Source: Aquipuribacter sp. SD81 (lineage in GTDB: Bacteria > Actinomycetota > Actinomycetes > Actinomycetales > JBBAYJ01). From it: 49,572 bases of DNA. Within the stretch, counting starts at the first letter, position 1. Each line of letters starts with the position of its first letter. The stretch is taken from positions 1 to 49,572 of the forward strand of contig NZ_JBBAYJ010000028.1 of NCBI RefSeq assembly GCF_037153975.1, written 5' to 3'. Positions 18,126 to 26,634 of the stretch are shown here, piece after piece. The notes beneath the pieces are model-generated. The model was given only the letters and a program-made list of their open reading frames with translations. It was not told the origin of the DNA and made no database searches. The position numbers and the translations under genes are program-made.

Positions 18126-18131
18126 ATGCTA
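18126..18131 (-). promoter_or_regulatory. candidate -10 (TAGCAT) for the ileS T-box RNA
   Basis: TAGCAT on the minus strand puts the RNA start near 18119, just ahead of the T-box Stem I. This agrees with the short leader length of actinobacterial ileS T-boxes. Confidence 0.5.
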
Positions 18132-18177
18132 GCGACGGCCGTCAACCCGGTTCGGCCGTCGCGTGACGTCGCGGCGC

Positions 18178-19722
18178 TCAGCCGTGCTCCGCGTGAGCGC
18201 CGGGCTCGTCGTCGGGGAAGCCGACCGGGTCCTCCCCCGGCGCGACGACCTCCGCGACGCCCATCATCCCGAGGTCGTGGTGGGTCGAGAAGTGGCAGTG
18301 GTAGACGACGCGGCCGGTGAAGTCCTCGAAGCGGGTGCGGAACGTGACGCTGCCGCCGTTGCGCCCCACCAGCACGGTGTCGCGCCACTCGGGGTCCTGG
18401 ACCGGCTCGCCGTCGACGTGGGTGACCTGGAACGGGTTGACGTGGATGTGGAAGGGGTGGATGAGGCCCGTCGGGTTGTGCACGGTCCACTCCTCGACGG
18501 AGCCGAGGCGCATGACCCGGTCGATGCGGCCGGGCTCGTACGGGCGCCCGTCGATGCCGAAGCCACCGGTCATGGTCATCGCGAGCTCGTGCCGCGCGTC
18601 GACCCGCGCGTGGCGCAGGTCCTCGGGCGGGCGGCCCGCGTCGACGAGCCGGACCTGGCGCGGGGTGCGGGACGCGCCGCCGACCCGGACCGTCGCGAGG
18701 CGTGCGGCGGGCAGCACCACGCCGAAGCCCACCTCGACCGGCATGGTCTCGAACACGTGCTCGCCGGGCTCGCGACCGGTGACGAGCAGGTCCGCGCGCT
18801 GCCCGGCCGACAGCTCGAGCTCCTCCACGCGGTGGGGGCGGCGCAGGCTGAGCCCGTCGGAGGCCACGTGCTCGACGTCGAGGCCGTCCAGGCGCAGCCG
18901 GAGCACGTCGTTGACCGAGCTGTTGACCAGCCGCCAGCGCTGCGTCTCCCCCGGGGCGATGTCGACCACCGGGTCGAGCTGGCCGTTGACGAGGCGCGTG
19001 TGCGCGCTCTGCCGCGCGGCCAGCGGGTCCAGGGGCCTGCCGTCCGCGTCCACCTGCAGGGAGTGCAGGAGCATGACCCGCTCCCGGGGCGCCCGCCGGC
19101 CCGACCCGGTCGATCCCTGGCCCCCGCGCGGTTCCACGACGAGGGCGCCCGCGAGCCCGCCGAACAGCTGCCGGGCGCCCCAGCCGTGCAGGTGGGGGTG
19201 GTACCAGTGGGTGCCGGGGCGGTGGTCGGCGCGCAGGTCGACCGTCACGTCCATGGCGTCGAGGGACTCGACGACGCGGAACACGTTGTCGCCGGTGCCC
19301 TCACCGGACACGTGCAGGCCGTGCGTGTGCAGGTTCGTCGGCTCCGGGAGGTCGTTGAGCAGGCGCACCCGCAGCCGGTCGCCGGGCTGGACGACGAGCG
19401 TCGGGCCGGGCAGGCCGCTGTCGGCCGCCGGGTCGGCACCGGGCACGTCGTAACCGAGCAGGTGCCACGGCCGGCCGTCGACGGGCACCCGCACGGGACC
19501 GGCGCGCAGGGTGACGTCGAGGACGCCGTCGACGCTGCGCAGGACCGCCGGCTCACGCAGGGCCTCCCCCGACACGCCGACCCATGCCGGCGGGGCCTCG
19601 GCCGCGTTCGCCGTCGCGGCCCAGCGGGTCGCGGGCAGCAGGAGCGCGGCGCCGGTCGCGCCGAGTCCGAGCGCCTGGCGGCGGCTCACGGGCAGGGGGG
19701 TTCCGCTTCGGGGGGTCGGCAC
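18178..19722 (-). CDS. Tat-exported multicopper oxidase
   Basis: 514 residues. Three-cupredoxin oxidase coupling substrate or Cu(I) oxidation to O2 reduction. A twin-arginine signal (SRRQALGLGATGAALLL) starts at residue 13. All four copper-binding motifs are present in order: HTHGLH (about 130), HWYHPHLHG (about 172), HPFHIHVNPF (about 422) and HCHFSTHHDLGMMG (about 475). A CueO-like Met-rich insert is absent, so the substrate is open. GTG at 19722 was chosen because GAGGAG lies 7 nt before it; an upstream GTG at 19743 is possible. A promoter with near-consensus -35 and -10 precedes it. Confidence 0.92.
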   Translation of the reverse strand: MPTPRSGTPLPVSRRQALGLGATGAALLLPATRWAATANAAEAPPAWVGVSGEALREPAVLRSVDGVLDVTLRAGPVRVPVDGRPWHLLGYDVPGADPAADSGLPGPTLVVQPGDRLRVRLLNDLPEPTNLHTHGLHVSGEGTGDNVFRVVESLDAMDVTVDLRADHRPGTHWYHPHLHGWGARQLFGGLAGALVVEPRGGQGSTGSGRRAPRERVMLLHSLQVDADGRPLDPLAARQSAHTRLVNGQLDPVVDIAPGETQRWRLVNSSVNDVLRLRLDGLDVEHVASDGLSLRRPHRVEELELSAGQRADLLVTGREPGEHVFETMPVEVGFGVVLPAARLATVRVGGASRTPRQVRLVDAGRPPEDLRHARVDARHELAMTMTGGFGIDGRPYEPGRIDRVMRLGSVEEWTVHNPTGLIHPFHIHVNPFQVTHVDGEPVQDPEWRDTVLVGRNGGSVTFRTRFEDFTGRVVYHCHFSTHHDLGMMGVAEVVAPGEDPVGFPDDEPGAHAEHG

Positions 19723-19772
19723 CGGTGGTCTCCTCGACGGCACGTCGTCGTGCTCGGGACTGGGGGCGCGTC

Positions 19773-19802
19773 ACCATATGTTGCGGCACCCGCCCCAATC
19801 AA
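19773..19802 (-). promoter_or_regulatory. promoter of the multicopper oxidase gene with an inverted repeat at -35
   Basis: TTGATT (19797-19802) and TATGGT (19773-19778) are separated by 18 nt on the minus strand, the best -35/-10 pair in the window; RNA would start near 19766. The -35 sits inside a perfect inverted repeat, GCCCC-AATCAA-GGGGC (19792-19807), a plausible operator. Confidence 0.55.
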
Positions 19803-19831
19803 GGGGCTCCTGCCCCGGAGCCGCTCGGCGC

Positions 19832-20335
19832 TCAGGCCCGGCGCACCTCGATGTCCGGGGCGGTGGCGAGGCTCTTCGCCACGACGCAGTACCGCTCGGT
19901 CAGCTGGGCGAGCTTGGCGAGCTGGGCGTCGTCGGCGTCGGTGTCGACGTCGAAGACCACACGCACGCCGGTCACGCCGACCGGCGTCTCGCGGTCCACA
20001 CCCAGCGTGCCCCGTGCGTCGAAGGAGCCCGTGACCTCCCCCGCGACGGACGTCAGGCCGATGCCCATGGCCGTGGCCACGCTGCGCAGCGTGACGCCGG
20101 CGCACCCGAGCAGCGCCTCCAGCAGCATGTCGCCGGAGCACGCGTCCCTGCCGTCGCCGCCGGTGGCCTCGTGCAGCCCGGCGCGCACGTCGCCCGCCCA
20201 GCCCGCGACCGTGAAGGTCACGTCGTCGCCCTCGCCGCGGCCCCGGGCGTGCAGCGGGGTGGCGGCGGAGGCGGGGTCGTCGCGGTAGGCCTGCTTGAGC
20301 GGGGCCTGGAGCTCGCGCAGCGTCGTGGCGTCCAT
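19832..20335 (-). CDS. OsmC family peroxiredoxin-like protein
   Basis: 167 residues. OsmC/Ohr-fold proteins reduce organic peroxides through a cysteine pair. The first expected cysteine is in [21 protein letters not shown] and that segment also carries a second; [15 protein letters not shown] provides the C-terminal one seen in this family. The domain starts about residue 20 ([20 protein letters not shown]). Closer to the YhfA/OsmC-like branch than to Ohr. No SD; CAGACT lies 7 nt before the ATG at 20335, so the mRNA is probably leaderless. It is divergent from valS, with 71 nt between the starts. Confidence 0.85.
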   Translation of the reverse strand: MDATTLRELQAPLKQAYRDDPASAATPLHARGRGEGDDVTFTVAGWAGDVRAGLHEATGGDGRDACSGDMLLEALLGCAGVTLRSVATAMGIGLTSVAGEVTGSFDARGTLGVDRETPVGVTGVRVVFDVDTDADDAQLAKLAQLTERYCVVAKSLATAPDIEVRRA

Positions 20336-20342
20336 GCGGCCC

Positions 20343-20348
20343 AGTCTG
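20343..20348 (-). promoter_or_regulatory. candidate -10 (CAGACT) for leaderless osmC-like gene
   Basis: CAGACT keeps the A2 and T6 of the -10 consensus and stands 7 nt before the ATG at 20335, where no SD is present. Confidence 0.3.
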
Positions 20349-20393
20349 CGCCAGCCCCCGGAAAGCCGGTGCGGGGTGTCCACGTCGCGCGGG

Positions 20394-20399
20394 CACAAT
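20394..20399 (+). promoter_or_regulatory. candidate -10 (CACAAT) for leaderless valS
   Basis: CACAAT ends 7 nt before ATG 20407. There is no SD. The in-frame ATG at 20398 overlaps this hexamer and is therefore unlikely to be the start. Confidence 0.4.
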
Positions 20400-20406
20400 G
20401 GCGGCC

Positions 20407-23007
20407 ATGACCACGCCCGCGGCGACCTCCGCCGCCCACGTGCCCGAGCGCCCGACCGTCGACGGCCTCGAGGAGAAGTGGGTAGGGGTCTGGGCCGAGC
20501 AGGGCACGTACGACTTCGACCGGTCCGCCACGCGCGAGCGGGTGTACGCCATCGACACCCCGCCGCCGACCGTGTCCGGGTCGCTGCACGTGGGCCACGT
20601 GTTCAGCTACACCCACACCGACTGCGTCGCCCGCTACCGGCGCATGCGCGGCTACGAGGTCTTCTACCCCATGGGCTGGGACGACAACGGCCTGCCCACG
20701 GAGCGCCGGGTGCAGAACTACTTCGGCGTGCGCTGCGACCCGTCGCTGCCCTACGACCCGGCCTTCGAGCCGCCGGCGCAGGCGCCGAAGAACGACCGCG
20801 ACTACGTCAACGTGTCGCGGCGGAACTTCGTCGAGCTGTGCGAGCGGCTGACCGTGGAGGACGAGAAGGTCTTCGAGGCGCTGTGGCGCCGCCTCGGGCT
20901 GTCCGTCGACTGGTCGCACACGTACCAGACCATCGACGCCGGCGCCCGCGCCGCGTCCCAGCGGGCGTTCCTGCACGCGCTGGCGCGGGGCGAGGCGTAC
21001 GCCGCGGAGGCACCCACGCTGTGGGACACGACCTTCCGCACGGCGGTCGCGCAGGCGGAGCTGGAGGACCGCGAGCGGCCCGGTGCCTACCACCGCGTCG
21101 CCTTCCCCCGCGCCGACGGCGGCGAGGCGGTCCGCATCGAGACGACCCGTCCGGAGCTCATCCCCTCGTGCGTCGCCCTGGTCGCGCACCCCGACGACGA
21201 GCGGTACCAGCCGCTCTTCGGCGCCACGGTGCGCACGCCGCTCCTCGACGTCGAGGTGCCGGTGCTCGCGCACCGCCTCGCGGAGCCCGACAAGGGCTCC
21301 GGCATCGCGATGATCTGCACCTTCGGCGACACGACCGACGTCACGTGGTGGCGCGAGCTCGACCTGCCGACGCGCGCCCTGATCGGCCGGGACGGCCGCT
21401 TCGTCGCCGACACCCCCGACTGGGTGACCTCGCCCGCGGGCCGCGAGCTGTACGCCGCGATGGCCGGGAAGACGGCGCACACCGCACGCGAGGTGCTCGT
21501 CGCCGCCCTGCGCGACAGCGGCCACCTCGAGGGCGAGCCGCGCGCCATCACGCACCCCGTCAAGTTCTACGAGAAGGGGGACAAGCCGCTCGAGATCGTC
21601 GCGAGCCGGCAGTGGTACCTGCGCAACGGCGGGCGCGAGCACGGCGACGGCGGCGCGCTGCGGGAGCGGCTGCTCGAACGCGGCCGCGAGCTCGTGTGGC
21701 ACCCCGAGCACATGCGCCACCGCTACGAGAACTGGGTCGGCGGGCTGAACGGCGACTGGCTGGTGTCGCGCCAGCGCTTCTTCGGCGTGCCGTTCCCCGT
21801 CTGGTACCCCCTCGACGAGGCCGGGGAGCCCCGGTTCGGCTCCCCGCTGCTGCCGGCCGAGGACCGCCTGCCGGTCGACCCGTCCAGCGACGTGCCCGAC
21901 GGCTTCACCGAGGACCGGCGCGGCGTGCCCGGCGGCTTCGTCGCCGACCCGGACGTCATGGACACGTGGGCGACCAGCTCCCTGACGCCGCAGATCGCGG
22001 GCGGCTGGGAGCGCGACCCGGACCTCTTCGCCCGCGTGTTCCCGATGGACCTGCGCCCGCAGGGCCACGACATCATCCGCACCTGGCTGTTCTCGACGGT
22101 CGTGCGCTCCGACGCGGAGCACGACAGCCTGCCGTGGCGCCACGCGGCGATGTCGGGCTGGATCCTCGACCCGGACCGCAAGAAGATGAGCAAGTCCAAG
22201 GGCAACGTCGTCACACCCATGGGCCTGCTCGAGGAGCACGGCTCGGACGGCGTGCGCTACTGGGCGGCCAGCGGCCGTCCCGGCGTGGACACGGCCTTCG
22301 ACCCGGGCCAGATGAAGGTCGGCCGCCGCCTGGCCATGAAGGTGCTGAACGCGAGCAAGTTCGTGCTCCTCAACGACTCGGACGGCGCCGGGCTCGAGGC
22401 GGTCACCGAGCCGCTGGACCGGGCGCTGCTCGCCGGGCTCGCCGACGTCGTCGACACCGCGACGGCGGCGTTCGAGGCCTACGACTACACCCGGGCGCTG
22501 GAGGTCGCGGAGGCGTTCTTCTGGGACTTCTGCGACGACCATGTCGAGCTCGTCAAGGAGCGTGCCTACCGCGGCGAGGCCGCGGCACGCGCCTCGGCGG
22601 TCGCCGCCCTCCGCGAGGCGCTGTCGGTGCAGCTGCGCCTGCTCGCGCCGTTCCTGCCCTTCGCGACCGAGGAGGTCTGGTCGTGGTGGCAGGAGGGGTC
22701 GGTGCACCGCGCCGCGTGGCCCGACGCCGCCCCGCTGCGTGCCGCCGCCGGCGACGCCTCCCCCGGCATGCTGCGCGTCGTGGGCCAGGCTCTCGCGGGC
22801 ATCCGCAAGGCGAAGAGCGAGGCGAAGGTGTCGCAGCGCACCGACGTCCGCGCCGCCGTCGTGCGGGTCCCGGAGCAGTCCCTCGCCCTCGTCGAGGCCG
22901 CGGTCACGGACCTGCGCGGCGCAGGGCGCGTCGGCCGGCTCGAGCTGCTGGCCGGGGGCGAGGAGCTGCAGGTGGAGGACGTCGAGCTGGAGCCCGCCGC
23001 GGGGTGA
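20407..23007 (+). CDS. valS: valyl-tRNA synthetase
   Basis: 866 residues. It charges tRNA-Val and edits threonine. The HIGH motif is HVGH at 61-64 in [38 protein letters not shown] follows; KMSKS is at 593-597. The CP1 editing region carries the TTRPE signature ([20 protein letters not shown]). It belongs to the ValRS form with a short C-terminal coiled coil. In many actinobacteria valS is read in line after clpX and before folC; here it lies between those blocks but on the opposite strand, with ileS, OsmC and the oxidase also inserted. Start chosen by the leaderless geometry. Confidence 0.96.
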   Translation: MTTPAATSAAHVPERPTVDGLEEKWVGVWAEQGTYDFDRSATRERVYAIDTPPPTVSGSLHVGHVFSYTHTDCVARYRRMRGYEVFYPMGWDDNGLPTERRVQNYFGVRCDPSLPYDPAFEPPAQAPKNDRDYVNVSRRNFVELCERLTVEDEKVFEALWRRLGLSVDWSHTYQTIDAGARAASQRAFLHALARGEAYAAEAPTLWDTTFRTAVAQAELEDRERPGAYHRVAFPRADGGEAVRIETTRPELIPSCVALVAHPDDERYQPLFGATVRTPLLDVEVPVLAHRLAEPDKGSGIAMICTFGDTTDVTWWRELDLPTRALIGRDGRFVADTPDWVTSPAGRELYAAMAGKTAHTAREVLVAALRDSGHLEGEPRAITHPVKFYEKGDKPLEIVASRQWYLRNGGREHGDGGALRERLLERGRELVWHPEHMRHRYENWVGGLNGDWLVSRQRFFGVPFPVWYPLDEAGEPRFGSPLLPAEDRLPVDPSSDVPDGFTEDRRGVPGGFVADPDVMDTWATSSLTPQIAGGWERDPDLFARVFPMDLRPQGHDIIRTWLFSTVVRSDAEHDSLPWRHAAMSGWILDPDRKKMSKSKGNVVTPMGLLEEHGSDGVRYWAASGRPGVDTAFDPGQMKVGRRLAMKVLNASKFVLLNDSDGAGLEAVTEPLDRALLAGLADVVDTATAAFEAYDYTRALEVAEAFFWDFCDDHVELVKERAYRGEAAARASAVAALREALSVQLRLLAPFLPFATEEVWSWWQEGSVHRAAWPDAAPLRAAAGDASPGMLRVVGQALAGIRKAKSEAKVSQRTDVRAAVVRVPEQSLALVEAAVTDLRGAGRVGRLELLAGGEELQVEDVELEPAAG

Positions 23008-23047
23008 GCGCCGACCCGGTGCGCCGCTGCGGCACGCGGCGGGCGAC

Positions 23048-23596
23048 GTGACCGGGCGGCGAAGCCGCCACCGGGTGCTGCTCGGTCTCGCGGCGCTCGC
23101 CGCCGTCGCCCTGCTCGGGGTGCTCGCGCTCCTGCGCGACCCGGGCCCGCGGCTGCCGGACACGGTGGCGGGACTGCCGGCCGTGTCCGGGGGCGACGGC
23201 CTCGCCGCCCTGGAGCGCCGGCTCGGCGCGCAGCCCGCCGTCGCCGACGTCGGCGGCCGCGTCTACGACGACGGCACGACGCGCGCGGCGGTGCTCCTCG
23301 TGCTCCCGAGGGAGCCGCTCACGGACCGGACCGCCGCCGAGCTCGTCGACGGGGTGCTCGGCACGACGGGCGGCCCCGGACAGGGCACGACCCGCGCGAG
23401 CGCCGACGGCGAGGCGTTGCTGGCGTGCGCGGACGCCGGCGCGGCCGCGGGCTCGCGCCAGGTGTGCGTGGCGGTCGAGGCCGCCCGGGCCGTCGTGGCC
23501 GTCGTGGACGGCCTGCCGGAGGGCCCCGACGGGGCGCCGGCCTGGCTCGACCAGGTGAGGACCGACGTCGTGGCCGCGGGGCCGAGCGAGCCGTGA
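23048..23596 (+). CDS. single-pass anchored hypothetical protein after valS
   Basis: 182 residues from GTG at 23048, 40 nt past valS and probably co-transcribed with it. An N-terminal Arg cluster (TGRRSRHR) and one membrane segment ([20 protein letters not shown], about 9-28) anchor a roughly 150-residue extracellular domain. Two cysteines (LLACADAG and RQVCVAVE) about 13 residues apart could form a disulfide. No motif is recognised and the SD is weak, so the exact start is uncertain. Confidence 0.65.
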   Translation: MTGRRSRHRVLLGLAALAAVALLGVLALLRDPGPRLPDTVAGLPAVSGGDGLAALERRLGAQPAVADVGGRVYDDGTTRAAVLLVLPREPLTDRTAAELVDGVLGTTGGPGQGTTRASADGEALLACADAGAAAGSRQVCVAVEAARAVVAVVDGLPEGPDGAPAWLDQVRTDVVAAGPSEP

Positions 23597-23633
23597 GACG
23601 GCCGGGCCCGGACGGCTCGGGTCGTGTCGGGGC

Positions 23634-24908
23634 TCAGGCCGACTTGTCGCGGCGCGCCCGGCGCGGGCCCTCCTCGCGGGGCACGAGCGTGGGCAGCACG
23701 TTCTCGAGCACGACCTCGCGGGTGATGACGACACGGGCGACGTCGTCCCGGCTCGGCAGGTCGAACATGACCGGCATGAGCACCTCCTCCACGATGGCGC
23801 GCAGGCCGCGCGCCCCCGTGCCACGGAGGATCGCCTGCTCGGCGACCGCCTCGACCGCGTCGGTGGTCAGCTCCAGCTCGACGTTGTCGATCTCGAACAT
23901 GCGCTGGTACTGCTTGACGAGGGCGTTGCGCGGCTCGGTGAGGATCCGCACGAGCGCCTCGCGGTCGAGGTTCGTGACGGTCGCGAGCACCGGGAGACGA
24001 CCGATGAACTCGGGGATGAGGCCGAACTTCAGCAGGTCCTCGGGCATGACCTCGTTCATCGCCGTGGCCTCGTCGACCCCGGACGACAGCTCGGCCCCGA
24101 AGCCGAGTCCGCGCCGACCGACCCTCTGCTCGATCATCTTCTCCAGCCCGGCGAAGGCGCCGCCCACGATGAACAGCACGTTCGTCGTGTCGATCTGGAT
24201 GAACTCCTGGTGCGGGTGCTTGCGCCCACCCTGCGGGGGGACCGACGCGCTCGTGCCCTCGAGGATCTTGAGCAGGGCCTGCTGCACGCCCTCGCCGGAC
24301 ACGTCGCGGGTGATCGACGGGTTCTCGCTCTTGCGGGCGATCTTGTCGACCTCGTCGATGTAGATGATGCCCGTCTCGGCCTTCTTGACGTCGTAGTCAG
24401 CGGCCTGGATGAGCTTGAGGAGGATGTTCTCGACGTCCTCGCCCACGTAGCCGGCCTCGGTGAGGGCCGTCGCGTCGGCGATGGCGAAGGGCACGTTGAG
24501 CATGCGCGCGAGCGTCTGGGCGAGGTACGTCTTGCCGCAGCCGGTGGGGCCGATGAGCAGGATGTTCGACTTCGCGATCTCGACCTGGTCGTCGCGCTTG
24601 GGGCCGGAGGCGCCGGCCTGCACGCGCTTGTAGTGGTTGTAGACCGCCACGGACAGCGCGCGCTTGGCGGGCTCCTGGCCGACGACGTAGTTGTCGAGGA
24701 AGGCGAAGATCTCGCGCGGCTTCGGCAGCTCGGTCAGACCGAGGTCGCTCGCGTCGGCGAGCTCCTCCTCGATGATCTCGTTGCACAGGTCGATGCACTC
24801 GTCGCAGATGTAGACACCCGGCCCCGCGATGAGCTTCTTGACCTGCTTCTGGCTCTTGCCGCAGAAGGAGCACTTGAGGAGGTCACTGCCGTCTCCGAGT
24901 CGTGCCAC
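23634..24908 (-). CDS. clpX: ATP-dependent Clp protease unfoldase ClpX
   Basis: 424 residues. AAA+ hexamer that unfolds substrates and feeds ClpP1P2. The N-terminal zinc-binding domain (KCSFCGK and CDECIDLC) is at about residues 11-40; Walker A is GPTGCGKT, Walker [11 protein letters not shown], sensor and [11 protein letters not shown] loops follow, and a C-terminal small domain ends about residue 405. Two adjacent GTG codons could start it; the second (24908) has the better SD distance and matches mycobacterial ClpX, which begins M-ARIGDG. It is 141 nt downstream of clpP2, with its own candidate promoter. Confidence 0.97.
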   Translation of the reverse strand: MARLGDGSDLLKCSFCGKSQKQVKKLIAGPGVYICDECIDLCNEIIEEELADASDLGLTELPKPREIFAFLDNYVVGQEPAKRALSVAVYNHYKRVQAGASGPKRDDQVEIAKSNILLIGPTGCGKTYLAQTLARMLNVPFAIADATALTEAGYVGEDVENILLKLIQAADYDVKKAETGIIYIDEVDKIARKSENPSITRDVSGEGVQQALLKILEGTSASVPPQGGRKHPHQEFIQIDTTNVLFIVGGAFAGLEKMIEQRVGRRGLGFGAELSSGVDEATAMNEVMPEDLLKFGLIPEFIGRLPVLATVTNLDREALVRILTEPRNALVKQYQRMFEIDNVELELTTDAVEAVAEQAILRGTGARGLRAIVEEVLMPVMFDLPSRDDVARVVITREVVLENVLPTLVPREEGPRRARRDKSA

Positions 24909-24951
24909 CACGAGTCCTTCCCTCGCGCACCGGTCCCGGTGCGACATCTCG

Positions 24952-24957
24952 ACGCTA
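24952..24957 (-). promoter_or_regulatory. candidate -10 (TAGCGT) for clpX
   Basis: TAGCGT in the clpP2-clpX gap would start RNA about 37 nt before the clpX GTG, so clpX can be expressed apart from clpP1P2. Confidence 0.4.
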
Positions 24958-25049
24958 CCCGCCAGGGTCCGCCCTGGGCAGTCCCCCACGCCAGCCGGCG
25001 CGCCCGGATGGGTGCGGTTACCACCCGGGCGGCGCCGACGCGCGGTCCC

Positions 25050-25697
25050 TCAGACGCGGGGCAGACCCGCCTGCGCCGTCGCCTTGCGCGGCTCGAGCAC
25101 CTGGTCGATGAGGCCGTACTCGAGCGCCTGCTGCGCCGTGAGGATCTTGTCGCGCTCGATGTCGGTGCGGACCTTCTCCACGTCCTGGCCGGTGTGCCGG
25201 GCCACGGTCTCCTCCAGCCAGATCCGCATGCGCTGGACCTCGTTGGCCTGGATCTCGATGTCAGAGGCCTGGCCGTAGTCACCGCCGGACATGGCGGGCT
25301 GGTGGATGAGCACGCGCGCGTTCGGCAGGGCGAAGCGCTTGCCCGGGCTGCCCGCCGCCAGCAGCACCGCCGCCGCCGAGGCCGCCTGCCCGAGGCAGTA
25401 GGTCTGGATGTCCGGCTTGATGTACTGCATGGTGTCGTAGATCGCCGTGAGGGCGGTGAAGGAGCCGCCGGGGCTGTTGATGTAGAAGATGATGTCCCGG
25501 TCAGGGTCCTGCGACTCCAGCACGATGAGCTGCGCCATGACGTCGTCGGCCGAGGCGTCGTCGACCTGCACGCCGAGGAAGATGATGCGGTCCTCGAACA
25601 GCTTCGCGTACGGGTCGAGGCGCTTGTAGCCGTAGCTCGTGCGCTCCTCGAAGCTCGGCAGGATGTAGCGGGCGCTGGGGGCGGGGACGTTCGACAT
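25050..25697 (-). CDS. clpP2: ATP-dependent Clp protease proteolytic subunit ClpP2
   Basis: 215 residues. Serine protease ring that pairs with ClpP1 in actinobacteria. Motifs: [15 protein letters not shown] at the N-terminus, [20 protein letters not shown], the nucleophile region [16 protein letters not shown], the histidine in [10 protein letters not shown], and [18 protein letters not shown] near the end (it reads ERDKILTA). ATG at 25697 has GGGAGG 5 nt upstream and gives the length of mycobacterial ClpP2. An in-frame GTG at 25751 overlaps the clpP1 stop as GTGA and would add 18 residues; it is possible but less likely. Confidence 0.96.
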   Translation of the reverse strand: MSNVPAPSARYILPSFEERTSYGYKRLDPYAKLFEDRIIFLGVQVDDASADDVMAQLIVLESQDPDRDIIFYINSPGGSFTALTAIYDTMQYIKPDIQTYCLGQAASAAAVLLAAGSPGKRFALPNARVLIHQPAMSGGDYGQASDIEIQANEVQRMRIWLEETVARHTGQDVEKVRTDIERDKILTAQQALEYGLIDQVLEPRKATAQAGLPRV

Positions 25698-25747
25698 GGA
25701 GGCCTCCCTCGACGTGGCGGACGGACGGCGCGGGTCGTAGAGCTCGC

Positions 25748-26407
25748 TCACTGCGTGCCACCGCCGCCCGGCACGTCGTGGGAGGAGCGGACGACGTGGT
25801 CGACCTGGCCGTACGCCTGCGCGTCCTCGGCGGTGAACCAGCGGTCGCGGTCGGAGTCCTTCGTGACCGTCTCGACGCTCTGCCCGGTGTGCACGGCGAT
25901 GAGCTCGGCCATCTGCTTCTTGATGTGGACGATCTGCTCGGCCTGGATCTTGATGTCCGACGCGGTGCCGCCCATGCCGCCGAGCGGCTGGTGCATCATG
26001 ATCCGCGAGTGGGGCAGCGCGTAGCGCTTGCCCTTGGCCCCCGCGCACAGCAGGAACTGGCCCATCGAGGCGGCGAGGCCCATCGCCAGCGTGCCGACGT
26101 CCGGCTCGACGTACTGCATGGTGTCGTAGATCGCCATGCCGGCGCTGACGGAGCCGCCCGGGGAGTTGATGTAGAGGAAGATGTCCTTCGCCGGGTCCTC
26201 GGCCGCGAGCAGCAGGAGCTGGGCGCAGATCGCGTTCGCGTTCTCGTCGCGGACCTCGGAGCCGAGGAAGATGATCCGCTGCGCCAGCAGGCGCTGGTAG
26301 ACGTTGTCGTCGAGGCCGAACTGCCCCGGGGTGGTGGTGCGGGCGCTCGGCAGGACGAGGCCGGGTGCGCCCCCGGCGAAGCCGGGCAGGTGGTGCTGGG
26401 CCGTCAC
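25748..26407 (-). CDS. clpP1: ATP-dependent Clp protease proteolytic subunit ClpP1
   Basis: 219 residues; GTG at 26407 has GAGGAG 6 nt upstream. Catalytic serine in [18 protein letters not shown], histidine in [11 protein letters not shown], aspartate in [14 protein letters not shown]. The N-terminus (about 30 residues before [20 protein letters not shown]) is a propeptide-like extension that is normally processed in actinobacterial ClpP1. clpP2 starts 50 nt downstream, so both subunits come from one transcript, consistent with the mixed ClpP1P2 tetradecamer known in mycobacteria and streptomycetes. Confidence 0.96.
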   Translation of the reverse strand: MTAQHHLPGFAGGAPGLVLPSARTTTPGQFGLDDNVYQRLLAQRIIFLGSEVRDENANAICAQLLLLAAEDPAKDIFLYINSPGGSVSAGMAIYDTMQYVEPDVGTLAMGLAASMGQFLLCAGAKGKRYALPHSRIMMHQPLGGMGGTASDIKIQAEQIVHIKKQMAELIAVHTGQSVETVTKDSDRDRWFTAEDAQAYGQVDHVVRSSHDVPGGGGTQ

Positions 26408-26487
26408 GGTGTGCTCCTCACGTGGCTGTTCCGCGGGCTGGTCGCGTCGATGGCGCCGGCCGCAGGTTCGCGGGCCGATCGACACGG

Positions 26488-26493
26488 ACACTA
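26488..26493 (-). promoter_or_regulatory. candidate -10 (TAGTGT) of the clpP1P2 operon
   Basis: TAGTGT lies 81 nt before the clpP1 GTG and would start RNA near 26481. The probable ClgR site is centred about 60 nt upstream of that start, a usual place for an activator. Confidence 0.45.
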
Positions 26494-26535
26494 ACGCCGG
26501 CCCCGGACACGCCACTCCCCGGCGCCTCGGCGTTT

Positions 26536-26546
26536 CGCTGTCGGCG
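26536..26546 (-). promoter_or_regulatory. candidate ClgR binding site upstream of clpP1P2
   Basis: On the minus strand CGCCGACAGCG matches the core CGCY-NAN-RGCG of the ClgR box described for actinobacterial clp operons (CGC-N5-GCG). The flanks fit the wider motif only partly. No clgR gene is in the window. Confidence 0.5.
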
Positions 26547-26634
26547 CAGGTCGCTCCGCCCTCGGCAGACGGCCCCCCCGCCCCGCGCGCGACGTGCTAC
26601 GCCGAGGCGCGGGGGGAGGGCGGGAGCGGTGTCG

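Noticed and set aside
14829-18320. Long open frame on the plus strand opposite ileS
   Set aside because: Mirror of ileS codons; it would also run through the T-box leader.
20398-20400. ATG 20398 as the valS start
   Set aside because: It overlaps the likely -10 hexamer CACAAT, and the ATG at 20407 fits the 7-nt leaderless spacing.
20218-23163. Long open frame on the minus strand opposite valS
   Set aside because: Antisense mirror of valS with low-complexity composition; no SD, no motif, and it runs into the OsmC gene.
25698-25751. GTG 25751 as the clpP2 start
   Set aside because: It gives an 18-residue extension not seen in ClpP2; ATG 25697 has a strong SD. Not fully excluded because of the GTGA overlap with clpP1.
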